A stretch of DNA of 64,000 bases from Chlorocebus sabaeus. Taxonomy: Eukaryota; Chordata; Mammalia; Primates; Cercopithecidae. Shown here piece by piece: positions 35,711-47,850 of the stretch. The stretch spans positions 108,297,143-108,361,142 of the forward strand of contig NC_132910.1 of NCBI RefSeq assembly GCF_047675955.1. Direction: 5' to 3'. Position 1 is the first letter of the stretch. The number at the start of each line of letters is the position of its first letter. Below the pieces are notes generated by a model. That model ran no database searches. It had not been told where the DNA came from and saw only the letters and a list, made by a program, of their open reading frames with translations. The position numbers and the translations under genes were made by a program.

Positions 35711-36535
35711 CCGACAAACATATGAAAAAAAAAGATACACATTACTGATCATTAGAGAAACGCAAATCAAAACCATAATGAGATACCATCTCACATCAGT
35801 CAGGATGGCTATTATTAGAAAGGCAAAAAATATGATGCTGGAATGGTTATGGAAAGAAATGAATGATATACACTGTTAATGGGAGTGTAAATTCGTTCAA
35901 CCATTGTGGAAGACAATGTGGCAATTCCTCAAAGACCTAAAGACAGAAATACCATTAGACCCAGCAATCCCATTACTGGGTATATGCCCACAGGAATATA
36001 TATTGTTATATTATAAAGACACATGCACACATAATTTCATCGGAGCTCTAATTACAAATGTATGTTCATTGCAGCTCTAAGTAAAGATGTGAAATCAACC
36101 CAAATACCCATCAAAGATAGACTAGGTAAAGAAAACGTGATATGCGTATGTACACCATGGAATACTATGCAGCCATAAAAAAGAATGAGATCTTGTTCTT
36201 TGCAAGGACATGGGTGGTGCTGGAAGCCATTACCTTTAGCAAACTAATGCAGGAATAGAAAACCAAACACCACATATTCTCACCTATAAGTGGGAGCTAA
36301 ATGATGAGAACACGTGGACACATAGAAGGGAACAACACACACTGGAGCCTATCAGAGGGTGAAAGGTGGGAGGAGGGAGAGGATCAGGAAAAACAACTAA
36401 TGGGTATTAGACTCAATACCTAAGTGATGAAATAATCTGTGCAACAAACCCCATGAAACACAGATATGTTTGTTACATGTTTACCTATGTAACAAGCCTA
36501 CATATCCTGTACATGGACCCCTGAACTTAAAAGAA
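35711..36535 (+). mobile_element. 5'-truncated L1 3' end, forward
   Basis: Starts in late ORF2 (GACAAACATATGAAAAA near 35714; CTGATCATTAGAGAAACGC near 35745) and ends in the 3' UTR (CATGGACCCCTGAACTTAAAAG near 36514). ORF2 remnant frames are broken (35679-35879 is one piece). An internal near-repeat of the TTCATTGCAGCTCTAA segment, about 30 bp apart near 36035-36080, marks a small tandem duplication. A young L1MA or old L1PA age is likely. Confidence 0.88.
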
Positions 36536-36769
36536 AGTTTAAAAATACTTTTTTGCTTTGTAAAAATAAAATGTTTGTTGTTTCTTTGTAAGTTTAGTGG
36601 GAATGAAACAGGAGACAAAAATGTTGCTTTCCTGTTGTCTTTCAGATTGCTGGAAGTCTGTTCTTCATACCTGAGGAAAGTTATGTGAAGAGCCTTTTCA
36701 GATAAAAAGAGGAAACAGAAGACTTGAGCAATACTACAAATCAACAAGATTTAACTGATACAGAGCATT
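36536..36769. other. Spacer between two forward L1 fragments
   Basis: About 230 bp, AT-rich, with opposed short frames 36470-36747 that show no family similarity. Confidence 0.4.
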
Positions 36770-38350
36770 CCACCCAAAAACAACAGAAACTTACCTTCCC
36801 AATGTATATTAAACATTACTCAGGATAGGACACGTGAAGATTATAAAACAAGTTTCAACAAAATTTTATAGTTTGAAACCATAAGAAGTGTCTTCTCTAA
36901 CCCCAAGAAATAAAGCTATAAATGAATAACAGAAGGAAAACTGGAAAACTCTTAAATATTTAGAAATTAAACAATATAGTTTAAACAACTAGTGGGTCAA
37001 ATAACAAATTGCAAAAGAGACTAGAAAATGTTTAGAGATATAGAACCTCAAAACAAACCAGATTTGTGGGATGTAGCATATGTGGTACTCAGAATAATAT
37101 TTATGGCTGTAAATGCCTATATTAAAAAGAAGATCTCAATTAAATAACCTGCACCTTGAACAAATAGTTTTTTTTAAAAGGGCAAAGTAAACTCAAAGCT
37201 AGCAGGACAGAAATAATAACAATTAGTATCAAGTTATTAATACATAAGATAGAAAATACAAGCAAACCAAAGAGATTTAAGAAAAAACAAAAATTATTTA
37301 TTGGAAAAAAATCAACAAGATTCACATATCTTTTCGCTAAAGTGACCAAAAAAAGGGGAGAGGGAGAGAAGATTCAAACTGTTCAAATCATAAAGTGGAG
37401 ACAATACTACTGACCATACAGAAATAAGAAAAAAAATAAGAGATTATTATGAGAGATTTTATACCAAAAGATAGGCAACATAGATGAAATGGCCAAATTC
37501 TTAGAAACACAAAATATGTCATTATTAACTCAAGAAGAAACAGAAAATCTCAAAAGAACTATAACAAATAAAGAGATTAAGTCAGTGATTTTAAAACTTT
37601 AACAAAGAAAAACCCAGGACCAGATGGTTTTATTGATGAATTATACCAAACAAATACTTCCAAAAAACTGAATAGGAGAGGATACTTCCTAACTCATTCC
37701 TAACAGTTATAAGTCAGTATTACTTTGATTCCAAAGCCAAGGAAATTACAAGAAAAGAAAATAAAAGGCCTACATTTCAAGAATATAGGTATAAAAATCC
37801 TCAATAAAACAGTAGCAAATTGAATCTATCAGCATATTAGATTATACACTATGACCAAGTGGGATTTATTCCAGAAATGCAACAGCAGCTCAATAAATAC
37901 AAATCAATAAATATGGTACATCATATTAATAGAATAAAGGGGGGAACACATGGTCACCTCAAATGATGTAAAAAAAAATGTGTTTGACATGTTTTCATGG
38001 AGAAAACACTCAACAAACAAAGAACACAGGGAATTTTCAGAACCTGACAAATGGAATGTATTTAAAAACGCATAACTAACATAATACTCAAAGGTTGAAC
38101 TTGGAATGATTTTCCTTAAAATGATGAATAAAACAAAGATGTCCATCCTCTCCACACATATTCATCATTTTCCTGGAATTTCCTAGAATTTACTGGCTAT
38201 AGTAAGCAGACTAGGAAAAAGAAAGGGCATCCAATCTGGAATAGATGTGAAATTATCTCTGTTCACAAAAATAATATTATATTATACATAGAAAATCCTA
38301 AATAATCCACAAAAATCTATCAGAGCAGATAAATATTACATGACCTATTT
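36770..38350 (+). mobile_element. Ancient L1M ORF2 fragment, forward
   Basis: A long, decayed ORF2 segment. Landmarks: GAAATTAAACAATATAGTTTAAACAA near 36962, CCATACAGAAATAAGAAAAAAAATAAG near 37416, AAACCCAGGACCAGATGG near 37609, CCAAGTGGGATTTATTCC near 37854, AAATTATCTCTGTTCACA near 38250. This is the reverse transcriptase region, with many stops and indels. It contains copy B of the local duplication. Confidence 0.8.
37822..38085 (+). repeat. Duplicated L1M ORF2 segment, copy B (likely source)
   Basis: 264 bp matching 35327-35592 at about 98% by eye. Here the surrounding sequence on both sides continues the same L1M ORF2 text (AATCCTCAATAAAACAGTAGC before, ATACTCAAAGGTTG after), which supports this as the parental location. 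Confidence 0.93.
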
Positions 38351-38589
38351 GTGAATATCAATTACACAGTAATAATACTGTAAATACCAAATGCTGATCT
38401 AGCAGCAATTATACAATTAAAACACAATGATAAGGATAAAGATTTCAGAATTGAGATACCTGAATTGGGGAGAAGAAAAAGAGATAAATTATTATGGTTT
38501 ATAATGAGAAATCTGTAAATAATGCCTAAAACTTGAAAAGAAAAAAAAATAATCACACAAACATGGTATTTAGAGTCCTGTTACTGAAT

Positions 38590-38592
<3 letters not shown>

Positions 38593-38622
<30 letters not shown>
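38593..38622. repeat. Homopolymer A run, about 30 bp
   Basis: An uninterrupted A run, not preceded by recognisable retroposed sequence. Likely unstable in length. Confidence 0.9.
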
Positions 38623-38625
<3 letters not shown>

Positions 38626-40453
38626 TTGAGAGAACTGTGACTATTCTTACTGGGAAAGCAGCAAGGCACGGTCAAGATGGGTGCTAACAAGTGCTCTTGA
38701 TCTTAAAGTTCATAAGAATAATAGATTCCTTAAATTATGCACATGTAATAATTCGATTAAAAACAACATAAAAGATAATATGATAAAACAAATATACAAG
38801 GGTTAGAGCACTGTCACAGGAAAAAAAGACAGAAAGGGGCCAAATAGTTATGTGAAAACAAAACAGATCATTGACTTCATTTTGATCATGAATAATGACA
38901 TTCTTCAGAGCAAGTATCAAGGAATGTGAACCTCAAGGCTCATCTTTTTAAGAAAATAATTGTGATTTTCAATGGCATATTCTTTTAAAAACATACAGCT
39001 ATTTTATCTAGAAGTGAAACAAAAGTAAGTGTGACAGAAAAAAAGAAATGCCTGAAATGAAACAAAATAATGAGAAAAATACCTATCGAGCTTTCATGAA
39101 GAGAGATGGAGTGGAGTATGCGTGTCACTTTCTATATTTGTGACAAATTGCTAAAAGTCATAGGATATTTGGGGGAGGGGAATCAAACTGAATTATGTAT
39201 AATTAGATTTTTATAAATGCCAGGTTAGATGCATTAAAATATTATCATTCTCACATATGTATGTATGCGTCATATATAATTGGGGAAAGGCAGCACCTGC
39301 ACTATAATACTGAAGGAAGTCATCATCTTCTCTGGCCATAGTATTTCAATCACTTGCTAACAAGGGTCATCGTTGTAAACCTTGCCCAGCTTTAATTTAA
39401 TCTTGAGAGTGCATAGAAGGCAAATCACCAGACTGTGCTAAAATATAACCTTTGAGCTTCCACTGATGACACCATATATGATTGCAGCCCTTCTCTATTT
39501 ATTTGACTCTTGTTCCTTTCCTGTTTTATTTCTTTTCTACACACTCATCATTAATACAAACACAAAACAAGTGACTAATTAACACATAATATTTGTCATA
39601 TCAAATTATCTTAGTTAATAATGTCAATGGTATTGTAATTTTCTATTGTTTTGACTTTTGAAATAAGTTATTTCATGGTTTAGCACTAAATTATTCATTT
39701 AGCTTTTCCACAGAATTCTTCCCTAACATAAATCATTCAATGAGGACTTCTTCTAGTTGACCTTGTGTGTTTCAATATGTTGGGAATTAAATGTAGACAT
39801 TTATGTAAATTGTTATTAAAATGAAAGAATGAGTCAGAATGTAAAAGCATTGCTATGACACTTTATTTTCATTTTGAAAGAATTCAGTAGTTATGTAGCA
39901 CAGAGCAATTTTAAAAATCATCCTAAAAATGATACAGGCAACCATATTATCCATCCAAAAATAATTCATGTTGGCACTTCCAAAATGTTCCAGATTGGAT
40001 TGCACTAATATCTCATGAGATCTCTGTACTTTAGTTTTTTCATCTTTAAAACATGAGCATTGGAAATAATTTTTAGTTTTTCTTTGAACTTAGCCTGTTC
40101 CCAACTCTAATATTTTATACTCCAGTAAATCAATTGCACTTCATTTCATGAAATTACCAAAATTCCAAATGCCATTCTCCCCTTTGTCTACTTTCCAGCT
40201 ACACCAGATTTATTTTCTCATTGTATTCTCCTCCCTCTCTCTTTTCCCATTGTCTCTGTGGAGGAGACATATTTTTTCCTTCCATTGTTCTTTTTGGAAA
40301 CCCTGTAAGTCAGACTCATTGCAGGAATCCCTCCTCCTGAATGTCCACATAACTTCCAATAAAACTTACATTCTTTTGCCCCTCTTTTTACTGGACTAAG
40401 CTTGATAAATTCAAAGAAAATGACTGTTTTGCCTTTCCTAATCCTCTACATAG
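38623..40453. other. No gene; unclassified AT-rich DNA
   Basis: About 1.8 kb without recognised repeats apart from weak MIR/L2-like hints (TTTTTTCATCTTTAAAACATGAGC near 40035). The plus frame 40148-40399 is pyrimidine-rich and hydrophobic with no known motif. Confidence 0.45.
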
Positions 40454-40670
40454 TAGTGCACAAATATTGTATGTTCCCACTTGTAAGTGGGAGCTAAATA
40501 ACAAGTACACATGGCAATAGAGTGTGGAATAATAAACATTGATGACTAGGAGCATTGGGAGGGTGGAAGGAGGGTCAAGGATGACAAATTACTTGATAGG
40601 TACAATGTACAGTCTTCAAATGATGTTGATAACTACAAGCCCAGACTTTACCACTATGCAACAGGGACCT
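40454..40670 (+). mobile_element. L1MA/MB 3' UTR piece, forward
   Basis: Matches the start of the L1MA/MB 3' UTR: TTCCCACTTGTAAGTGGGAGCTAA near 40473, GAGCATTGGGAGGGTGGAAGG near 40549, AAATTACTTGATAGGTACAATGTAC near 40586, AGCCCAGACTTTACCACTATGC near 40637. It abuts an oppositely oriented L1 piece of the adjacent ORF2 end, so it is probably the same element after inversion. Confidence 0.75.
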
Positions 40671-40784
40671 ATACAGGTTAACATTTCTCTACTTTTGAAT
40701 ATCTTGTTTTCTCTTGTTCTGATGTCATTTCTAAATCTCAGTTTTCTGCTTATCTATTGTCTTAACTTTTAAGATTCAAGAGTT

Positions 40785-40859
40785 TCAGTATCTGAGTTGT
40801 TTCACTTAAGATAATTGCCTCCAGTTCCATCCATGTTACTGTAAAATACATTTTGATAG
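40785..40859 (-). mobile_element. L1MA/MB ORF2 end, reverse, left of provirus
   Basis: GAGTTGTTTCACTTAAGATAATTGCCTCCAGTTCCATCC (about 40794-40832) is reverse L1 text from just before the 3' UTR. It continues on the other side of the provirus at 48222-48300, giving the interrupted target element. Confidence 0.75.
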
Positions 40860-41421
40860 TGACAAGATGCAGCCAAATGACTAGGCAGATAAGGGTGGGT
40901 CCTTTGTGAAACCCCACCTTCAAGCCCCAAAACAGCTTGAAGGCTGAGAGAAACCCACAACCCAGACTGAGAACTTCTGTTCCTGTTTGCCCACCCTTTC
41001 CTGATTGATACTTTCTGAAAGAAACCTTTTGAACAATCAAATGTTGCCTCTTCCAATACTACCTACTGCCTGCCCCTCCCCCATTCTGAGCCCATAAAAG
41101 CCCAAGACTCAGCCACATTGGGGGCATTCTCCCACTTTCAGGTAGGGGGACCATCCCCACATCCCATCTCTGCTAAAAGTTGTTTTATCACTCGATAAAA
41201 CTCCTCACTTTGCTCACTTTTCTATTTTCAGCATATCCTTATATTTCTTGGACATGGAACAAGAACTTGGGAACCGGAGAGCAAGCCAGACTCAGCCTGG
41301 GATGGCTGAGTGCACAGACCATCTCCTACAGCAGGTAGCGTGGCTGAGTGAATCCTAGGTGGGGAGACACTGGATGGAGGTATCCAGATTGCAAAGTGAC
41401 CAAGAAAAAAATCCTGTGTCA
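40860..41421 (+). mobile_element. Provirus 5' LTR, 562 bp
   Basis: Runs from TGACAAGATGCAGCC to ATCCTGTGTCA. It holds a CCAAT word (about 41053), a TATA-like CATAAAAG at 41093-41100 and a GATAAA (41194-41199) at the place where the 3' LTR has AATAAA, so its poly-A signal is mutated. The downstream GGACATGGAACAAGAACT block near 41250 is shared with the 3' LTR. Compared with the 3' LTR it lacks about 27 bp following CTTGAAGGCT near 40945. Confidence 0.88.
41093..41100 (+). promoter_or_regulatory. TATA-like box of the 5' LTR
   Basis: CATAAAAG sits in a GC-richer CCCCTCCCCCATTCTGAGCC context, about 100 bp before the GATAAA polyadenylation-signal position. This is typical spacing of an LTR promoter. 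This segment is deleted from the 3' LTR. Activity cannot be judged from sequence. Confidence 0.5.
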
Positions 41422-41850
41422 TTTTAGGGTCTTGCTCAGGATACCTGAGGGAGTAAGTAAATGTGGACACAGACTCTTCACTTTTTGATGAGACTTCTTG
41501 CCCTCAGAGTTTCTTCTGAAGGCAGATGAAGCACCAAATCTCTGACTAGCCATTTGAAAAAGAATGCATAGCTACAGAGATCGGGTGTGACCCTGCTACC
41601 TCTCTCTCTCTCAGATGAAAGGAATGTTGGCTTTGTTTCCCTTCAGGGAGGCCTAGTCATTGTGTCAGGCCAGAATAAGGTCCTGGGGTAACTGATGGGA
41701 TCTGGCTGAAACCACACCTTGGTGTTGCCAGAAGGTCCCTGAAATGGTTCCATCCCCACTACCCCACCACCCATTAGGGCATCAACCAAGACCCTCAGAC
41801 TTTCCTATGACATGTTTTCTTACTTCTTTCATGGTTTGAAATGGCCCCTA

Positions 41851-41854
<4 letters not shown>

Positions 41855-41887
<33 letters not shown>
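41855..41887. repeat. Homopolymer T run, about 33 bp
   Basis: A pure T run within the proviral internal region, without an adjacent recognisable retroposon. Probably length-variable. Confidence 0.9.
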
Positions 41888-41891
<4 letters not shown>

Positions 41892-42184
41892 AATGTTAAG
41901 GGTGTTGCTGAAAACTGCAGAGATATTACTGGATAGAATGAACATTCAGCCCAACCATCAGATATGCAATTCAGAACAATGTGGTTTCCATGTGGCACAG
42001 AGGATACAGTGATTAAGAGTTTTCTTCCTTTTGGAGGAATCCATTTGCATAAAGTAAGAAGGGATGTTTTTCCCTCAGGCATCTTCCCTGCCCTGCACTT
42101 AAGCTGTTTTATTTTCTTTTCTCTACATGTGAGGGGTTAACATAGCCATGTGAATACAGGAAGCTTTTCTATGCAAGAGTTTTT

Positions 42185-42235
42185 TGGTTTTTTTTTTCTG
42201 TTTTTTGTTTGTTTGTTTGTTTGTTTTTTGTTTTA
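42185..42235. repeat. TTTG/T-rich simple repeat
   Basis: GTTT units in tandem (GTTTGTTTGTTTGTTTG) between T runs, inside the provirus. Confidence 0.85.
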
Positions 42236-42846
42236 ATTTCCTTTTGGAAGGCATCTTATTAGGCCAGGACCCCAGTCCACCAGACTCCCTAACTTAATGA
42301 GTCCATGCACCCTCCTGAGGTACCCCTTTGTCCCAAACTCAATTCCAAGCTTTGGTTGAAGCCTTCTGGGGGGGCGGGGGAAATAGGATCTGAGGGATCC
42401 AGAGGCAGAGGACCATGGAAGTGAAGGGGCACAGTGCAGATGAGCATGACTAATTCTTGCTGATTACCACCCCACCACCATTTCATGGACACAGGTCATG
42501 CTAGCATCCATGGCACAGATGAGGCTACCTACAGCAGGGAGGATAGGCAATGTGTAGGTGAGTGGGGATAATTCCTACCCTCTAGACCTCCCTGTTTCAC
42601 ATGGATGAAGGCCACATTGGTACCCATTGACAGCAACCTGCCAAAGCCACCAGGACTCTGGGATATAAAGAGGGAAGAAAGAAAGAAAATGCCTTTTCTT
42701 TCTCTCTCTCTCATGTACCCCAGATATTCACTGGGAAGAAAAAGAAGCTAAAGGGTGCCTTTTTCCCCTTTCCAGATAGGTAACCAGCCATCTTCAGTCT
42801 GTAATTCTCTTGAAGGCATCTTGAATCACTGGAACTCCTTTGAAAT

Positions 42847-42883
42847 AAAAAAACAAAAAACAAAAACAAAAACAAAAAAAAAA
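42847..42883. repeat. CAAAAA-type simple repeat
   Basis: Repeated CAAAAA units inside the provirus. Confidence 0.85.
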
Positions 42884-43933
42884 CTTCTTTTTCTGTTTCT
42901 TCCTCTATCCTCTCTTCATAAATGGGTAATTGTATCCCCATAGCACAGGACACTTCCCTTGGATGCATCCTCAGAACTGGGAGAAGTTTAATGTCCCCAA
43001 ACATTAGACTGCTTGGCTTAAAAATGAACTGAGAAGAAATTATAGATCTAAATGAGCAAATTTATTAAGAAGGGACAACTTTTACAGTATGCAAATAACC
43101 TATTTGTCTGCTTCCCCTTCACAAGACTCCAGAGTAGACAGAGTTCCTTAGCTCAGGGGAAGGAAACCCAGAAGGCTGACATGCTGGCAAAAAGGTAAAC
43201 GTGTAATGTTTTTTGTTGTTGTTTTTTTCCCCCAGTCAAGACTCCTGCCCTCCCTCTCTCTGTGCAAACTGGTAAAATAAATGATAAAAATCAGTTCGTA
43301 TCCTCTGTAACATTTTGATTAATAGGACAAATGGATTTGTGAGGCTAGTCTGAAGCTGTAGTGAATCTCTTGTACTTTTGCTAAAAATCTGCCCTTCTGT
43401 GTCCTTCTAACAGAAAGAGGAATACCTTAGGATAAAATGTGGTTCTAGGACTGCATAAGCCTGCTGATCAAGACAGCCCAGCAAACTAGTCAGTAACAAA
43501 CTTTGCTGCAGATCTCCATCTTGTTTTATGTTCTTGGGAGCTTAACCCTGTAACATGGTAGTACTTTGTTTTGGTCTCTGCCATTGTAAAATAGCAGTCA
43601 GGGTTCAATCCTGGCTTAGGGAATGAGTACTTTCTGGTTAATATCATTTGCTGGTTCTCTTTCCTTCCATGAACAACTTCTAGCTTCTTTTCGTAAATCC
43701 TCCTTTTTCTGAGCTACCTATAATGATTCTAGGTTTTGTAAAAACTGCTTACCACCTCTTCGAAAATACCTCATACACTCGTGGTTAAGTCATAACCTTT
43801 TTGAGGATTGTTGGTTTCATCTGTAAGGTTACTTTCAATACACTTCAAAAGCCAGAAATATCAGCCATTTGGCATGGCTAAAGTCGGGTAGTAAGGGATT
43901 TAAAAGGATTTTCTTAAGGGGTAGTATGGTTAA

Positions 43934-44237
43934 GGCCAGGTGCAGTGGCTCATGCCTGTAATCCCAGCACTATGGGAGGCTGAAGCAGGTGGATCACAAG
44001 GTCAGGAGATAGAGACCATCCTGGATAACATACTGAAACACCGTCTCTACTAAAAATACAAAAAAATTAGCTAGGGGTGGTGGCAGGCATCTGAAGTCAC
44101 AGCTACTCAGGAGGCTGAGGCAGGAGAATGGTGTGAACCCAGGAGGTGGAGCTTGCAGTGAGCCGATATCATGCCACTGCATTCCAGCATGAGTGACAGA
44201 GCGAGACTCCATCTCAAAACAAACAAACAAAAAGAGC
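43934..44237 (+). mobile_element. AluY nested in provirus, with 11-bp TSD
   Basis: Complete Alu from GGCCAGGTGCAGTGG to an AAAC-rich tail. A perfect target-site duplication, AGTATGGTTAA, lies at 43923-43933 and 44238-44248. It inserted after the provirus. It has several CpG-decay changes and so is older than the 60228 copy. Confidence 0.93.
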
Positions 44238-47200
44238 AGTATGGTTAAAGTCAGCTTAATTAAAAGCAGATATCTAAGTTATAGGTATATTTAAAAGGCC
44301 TTTATGTTTTTCTCTTCTTGGATCTTGTTTTGCTGGAAAGGTTTTTTTTTTTTTCAGTCTATTTAATGACTTTTCTTCATTTTGACTTGACACTGTTGAT
44401 GCATATGTGAAAGGTCCTAAGATAACTTACGAGAGCATGGGACTCCTTAAGATAAACAGAAGACACCACAGAGCTTGCTTTGGGAAAAGTTCTCTGTTTT
44501 CCTCATGGAACTCTGGGAATTAAAAGCAGATAGATCCCTCTCAAATTCTGTTTGTGTCTTCCAGCTATATCTGCTTATTAGGCCATAGAAACTGCATGTT
44601 CATACAACCTATTTTTTGAAAGTCTCCACCATGAGACCAATAATCCAGGTACATGTTTGCCAAATGAAAAAACTTCTTACAACTACTGAATCTTCTTCTG
44701 TCTGTATAGTTTTATATATATTATGTGTGTGATGTTTACATAAAAGGATCTCTAATTAATTGGCTTAGAGAAAAATAATCACTTAAATTAAATATTGTAG
44801 AAGAAAAAAATAAAAGCTGTAATGCCTTGTAGTTCATGTGACTTTAATCTTTGAGAAATAAAAACATTTTTAAAGATTATTGGTAAAATACAAATGTCTT
44901 TAAAAATTAAATATGTGGTCTAAATTATGCAAGTTAGTTACTAGGTTTTCCAAGTGCTTTAAGGTTGCAAACTGCTTCTTTGGCTTTTAAAAATTGTTCA
45001 ACTTGCCTGCTTTACAGTTTGGTAAGGCCTAGGGACATATAGAATTAACCACACCCCTAACTGTGCTAGAAGGAGTCAAATCTTAGCTACACATAGTACA
45101 TAACTACAATAACTTATCAGATTTTACAATAAAAATAAACACTGCTAAGAGTTACCATTATAACATGTAACTGAGACTGAAAAAGTTGAGTTGCGTGAAA
45201 ATAGATTTACATGAAAGGTGTGTAAGGAAAGTGAGATGTGTTTTTACTAAAACATAAGAAATCATGGGAATAACATTTTGCCTAATTTAGAGGGCTAAAG
45301 GATTGTTTTAAATTTGATAAGATAAAGCTGAAGGTTTAAACAAGTTGCGGAAGCTTTGTAAAATTTAATCTTGCAGAAGAAATTCTGTGTGTGAACATAC
45401 TGAGTAAATTCAAAAGGTTATTATATGGTTTTTCCATAAACTGAGCATTGAAATAAAAACACCACAAATTTTTCTTAAGGCACTGATCTGTTCTTTAACA
45501 AAAATGTCTAAAGTTGGTAAAAGGTTTACAGGAATCTTATCCCATAGTCAAACAGGTCAGATTGGATAGAATTATCTATAAGGTTTCATTAAAAAAATTG
45601 GTGTTGACGTTAGTAGTAGACTAATGCAAGGGTGAAATTTGACTTTTCCTCCCTAAAACAAGATTTTCATGTAATAGTAAAGGACAATGAAATATTTTTG
45701 TTTGCTTTGCATGTAAACTACTAAAAATTTGAGAAGATGGGGGACAGATTGTTTGGAAAGCTAAGTCTTCCCACATAATGAGTAAAGGTTTTTGCCTTTA
45801 ATTTTTTTTTTTTTTTTTTTGAGTCATTATTTGGCTAAATAAGTGACTTATTGTAATCTGGTACTCTGTTTCATAATATCAAGTGTTTTAAACCTGTAAC
45901 ATATTTAACAGGCTTCCCAAAATCAAACTCTCCTTCAAAAATGGTATTTTCTGACCCCCAACTTTTGGATGCTACACAGGGCCCCTGGAGCATTCAAAAG
46001 AGAGGTGAACAGGATTATTTGATGTGTTTAGTTACATGAGATTGCTAAAATAAAAATAAGGCTTAATCTTCTTCAGGTTGTATTTTAGTGAATATTATCA
46101 ATTTATGTTCCAAAGCTGTATGGGATTTCTAAAATTTTAATGCCTGAGTATATGCTATCAATCATAATTAAGGTTATTATGTTATTATAAACCACAGAAC
46201 TAATCAAATTTCTTTGTCAATTGTTTTTTGATGGTAACTACCCTGGACATTTTGTCGTTCACAGACAATTGTTGCCTTGCTTTGATTCTTTTTAAAATAT
46301 GACTTAAAATCAGCTATAGGACTTTGACAGGTACTTTTAAATTCAGGTGTCTGATATCTTTGAAGATTATGACATTGGAATAAAGGAAAAATGTACAGGA
46401 CTTATGAAGAGCTGAAATTCCCGTAAATATCCAGTAGAACAAGAGTTAACTGAATAGTGTGAACAAACAGAAAACTGAAGAAATCTTTTATAACTTTGCT
46501 TAAAGCATTGCTGATCCTTGTTTTGTTTTCCAGAGTCAATGGAACTTTCCTTTTGAGCTATGTACAGCATTTAACAATTGAGTAATGTATATCCAGGTGA
46601 ACAAAATTTGGAGCATGTTTGTTTCTCTGTTCCTGGTTAATCTAGAATTTGTAATCTATTTGTGAGTATTCTTAATTTAAGGCAATATAGTTATTTGAAT
46701 CAGTGCAATAAGAATCCATTTTCTTCTGCAGTAGGACACATTGGAGACTGGTTGTTTTACCAAGGGAAAGGTCTGCTCCCCTTTAAAGAATCAATCGTGA
46801 CTTGCAGAGCCAAAAAAGCCCCTTGGGAAAACTGGTCTCATACCTTGGCTACGCAATCATTGTACAGGTGTCTTAACTTGTGGAGATTAAAGAATGTGAC
46901 TTTCTTACAGTCCCAGGAGCACTATGTTATCTTGGGAATCTCAGAAAGAGAGTAATTTATCCAACTCATATGTGTTTGGGGGTACAAACCCATGGCTGGA
47001 CTTGGTTTTAAAAGGTCTCATCTGAGACTCCTTATGGAACAGAGTTCCATCAAAGCCAGTTTAAAAAACCTATGTGAAAAATAATTGTTTTTGCTGCATA
47101 TTATGGGAATGAACAAGACAAGTATAAGACTAAAATTTATTTTGCAAACAACACTGTCCTATCATGATTTGTTTTTGACAAAAATGAGAACTGGAGAAAG

Positions 47201-47833
47201 AAAAATTATGTTTCAAAATTTGTACAGTTGTCATTGTTTTTAAGTTAGTTGTTTTTAAGTTTTTGCCTACATTATAGACTAACCCTACTTATTTTTGTGA
47301 ACCAACCAGGAATCTCCACCTGCAGTGAAAAAGAAACAAAAGGGATGGGTAATGTAAAAATCTGGATAAATATTCTAATTCTGAGCAATTATCCTGCAAA
47401 TCCTGCCAGGTGATTGAGGTAAATGGGGTGTCCATAACCCAGTGGTTTATTTTTTTTGGGAAAATAAAACCAAAGTAACTGACAAAAGCCAAGCCTCATG
47501 CACGTAAATCTCAGCAGGCATAACTATAGCCACCAGTTATCTGAGCATGTCAGCAGCCCTGGGATTTTTAATCTTTCCTTGCCACCTTGTTTCATTTTGA
47601 TACATGTCTTCATGTATCAAACCCAGTTTGTCTCTTCTCACCTTCAGGCCATCAAACTCCAAATGGTCATGCAACTGGAGCCTCTAACAATGGCTCACTT
47701 TTACTGGAGACCCTTGGACAGGCCTTTGAGAGAGATCTGACTGCCATTTTCCCAAAACAGTGCCCCATGTCAGCAGAGAGCAGTTAAGATTGGTCTTCAT
47801 CCCTATACTAATGGCAGTTAGATGTACCTCTTC

Positions 47834-47850
47834 AGAAGGGGGAAATAATA
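47834..47850 (+). promoter_or_regulatory. Proviral polypurine tract
   Basis: AGAAGGGGGAAATAATA lies directly against the first base of the 3' LTR. Position and composition match the primer site for plus-strand DNA synthesis in retroviruses. Confidence 0.75.

Larger units (their letters stand above)
41422..47850 (+). pseudogene. Provirus internal region, no intact genes
   Basis: About 6.4 kb with no long reading frame. Short frames (42711-43004, 46662-46955, 47498-47787) are interrupted and show no protease, reverse transcriptase or integrase motif that I can identify. The last 250 bp before the polypurine tract has a short plus frame that could be a decayed env tail by position only. It is interrupted by an AluY (43934-44237) and contains T33 (41855-41887), TTTG and CAAAAA repeats. 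I could not identify a tRNA primer-binding site after the 5' LTR. It is non-coding and replication-defective. Confidence 0.7.

Noticed and set aside
38593..38622. A30 tract as the tail of a processed pseudogene
   Set aside because: The sequence upstream is decayed L1M and AT-rich DNA with no reading frame or mRNA-like content, and no target duplication was seen.
41091..41100. 5' LTR TATA-like box as an active promoter of a cellular gene
   Set aside because: No downstream exon or splice donor could be supported in the window; kept only as an LTR motif.
41855..41887. T33 tract as the tail of a reverse retroposon
   Set aside because: No Alu, L1 or cDNA-like sequence follows on its right, so it is treated as a simple repeat.
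46662..46955. 97-codon frame in the proviral 3' region as a possible env exon
   Set aside because: Short, no signal peptide, fusion-peptide or furin-site features recognisable, and surrounding frames are broken. Left as non-coding internal sequence.
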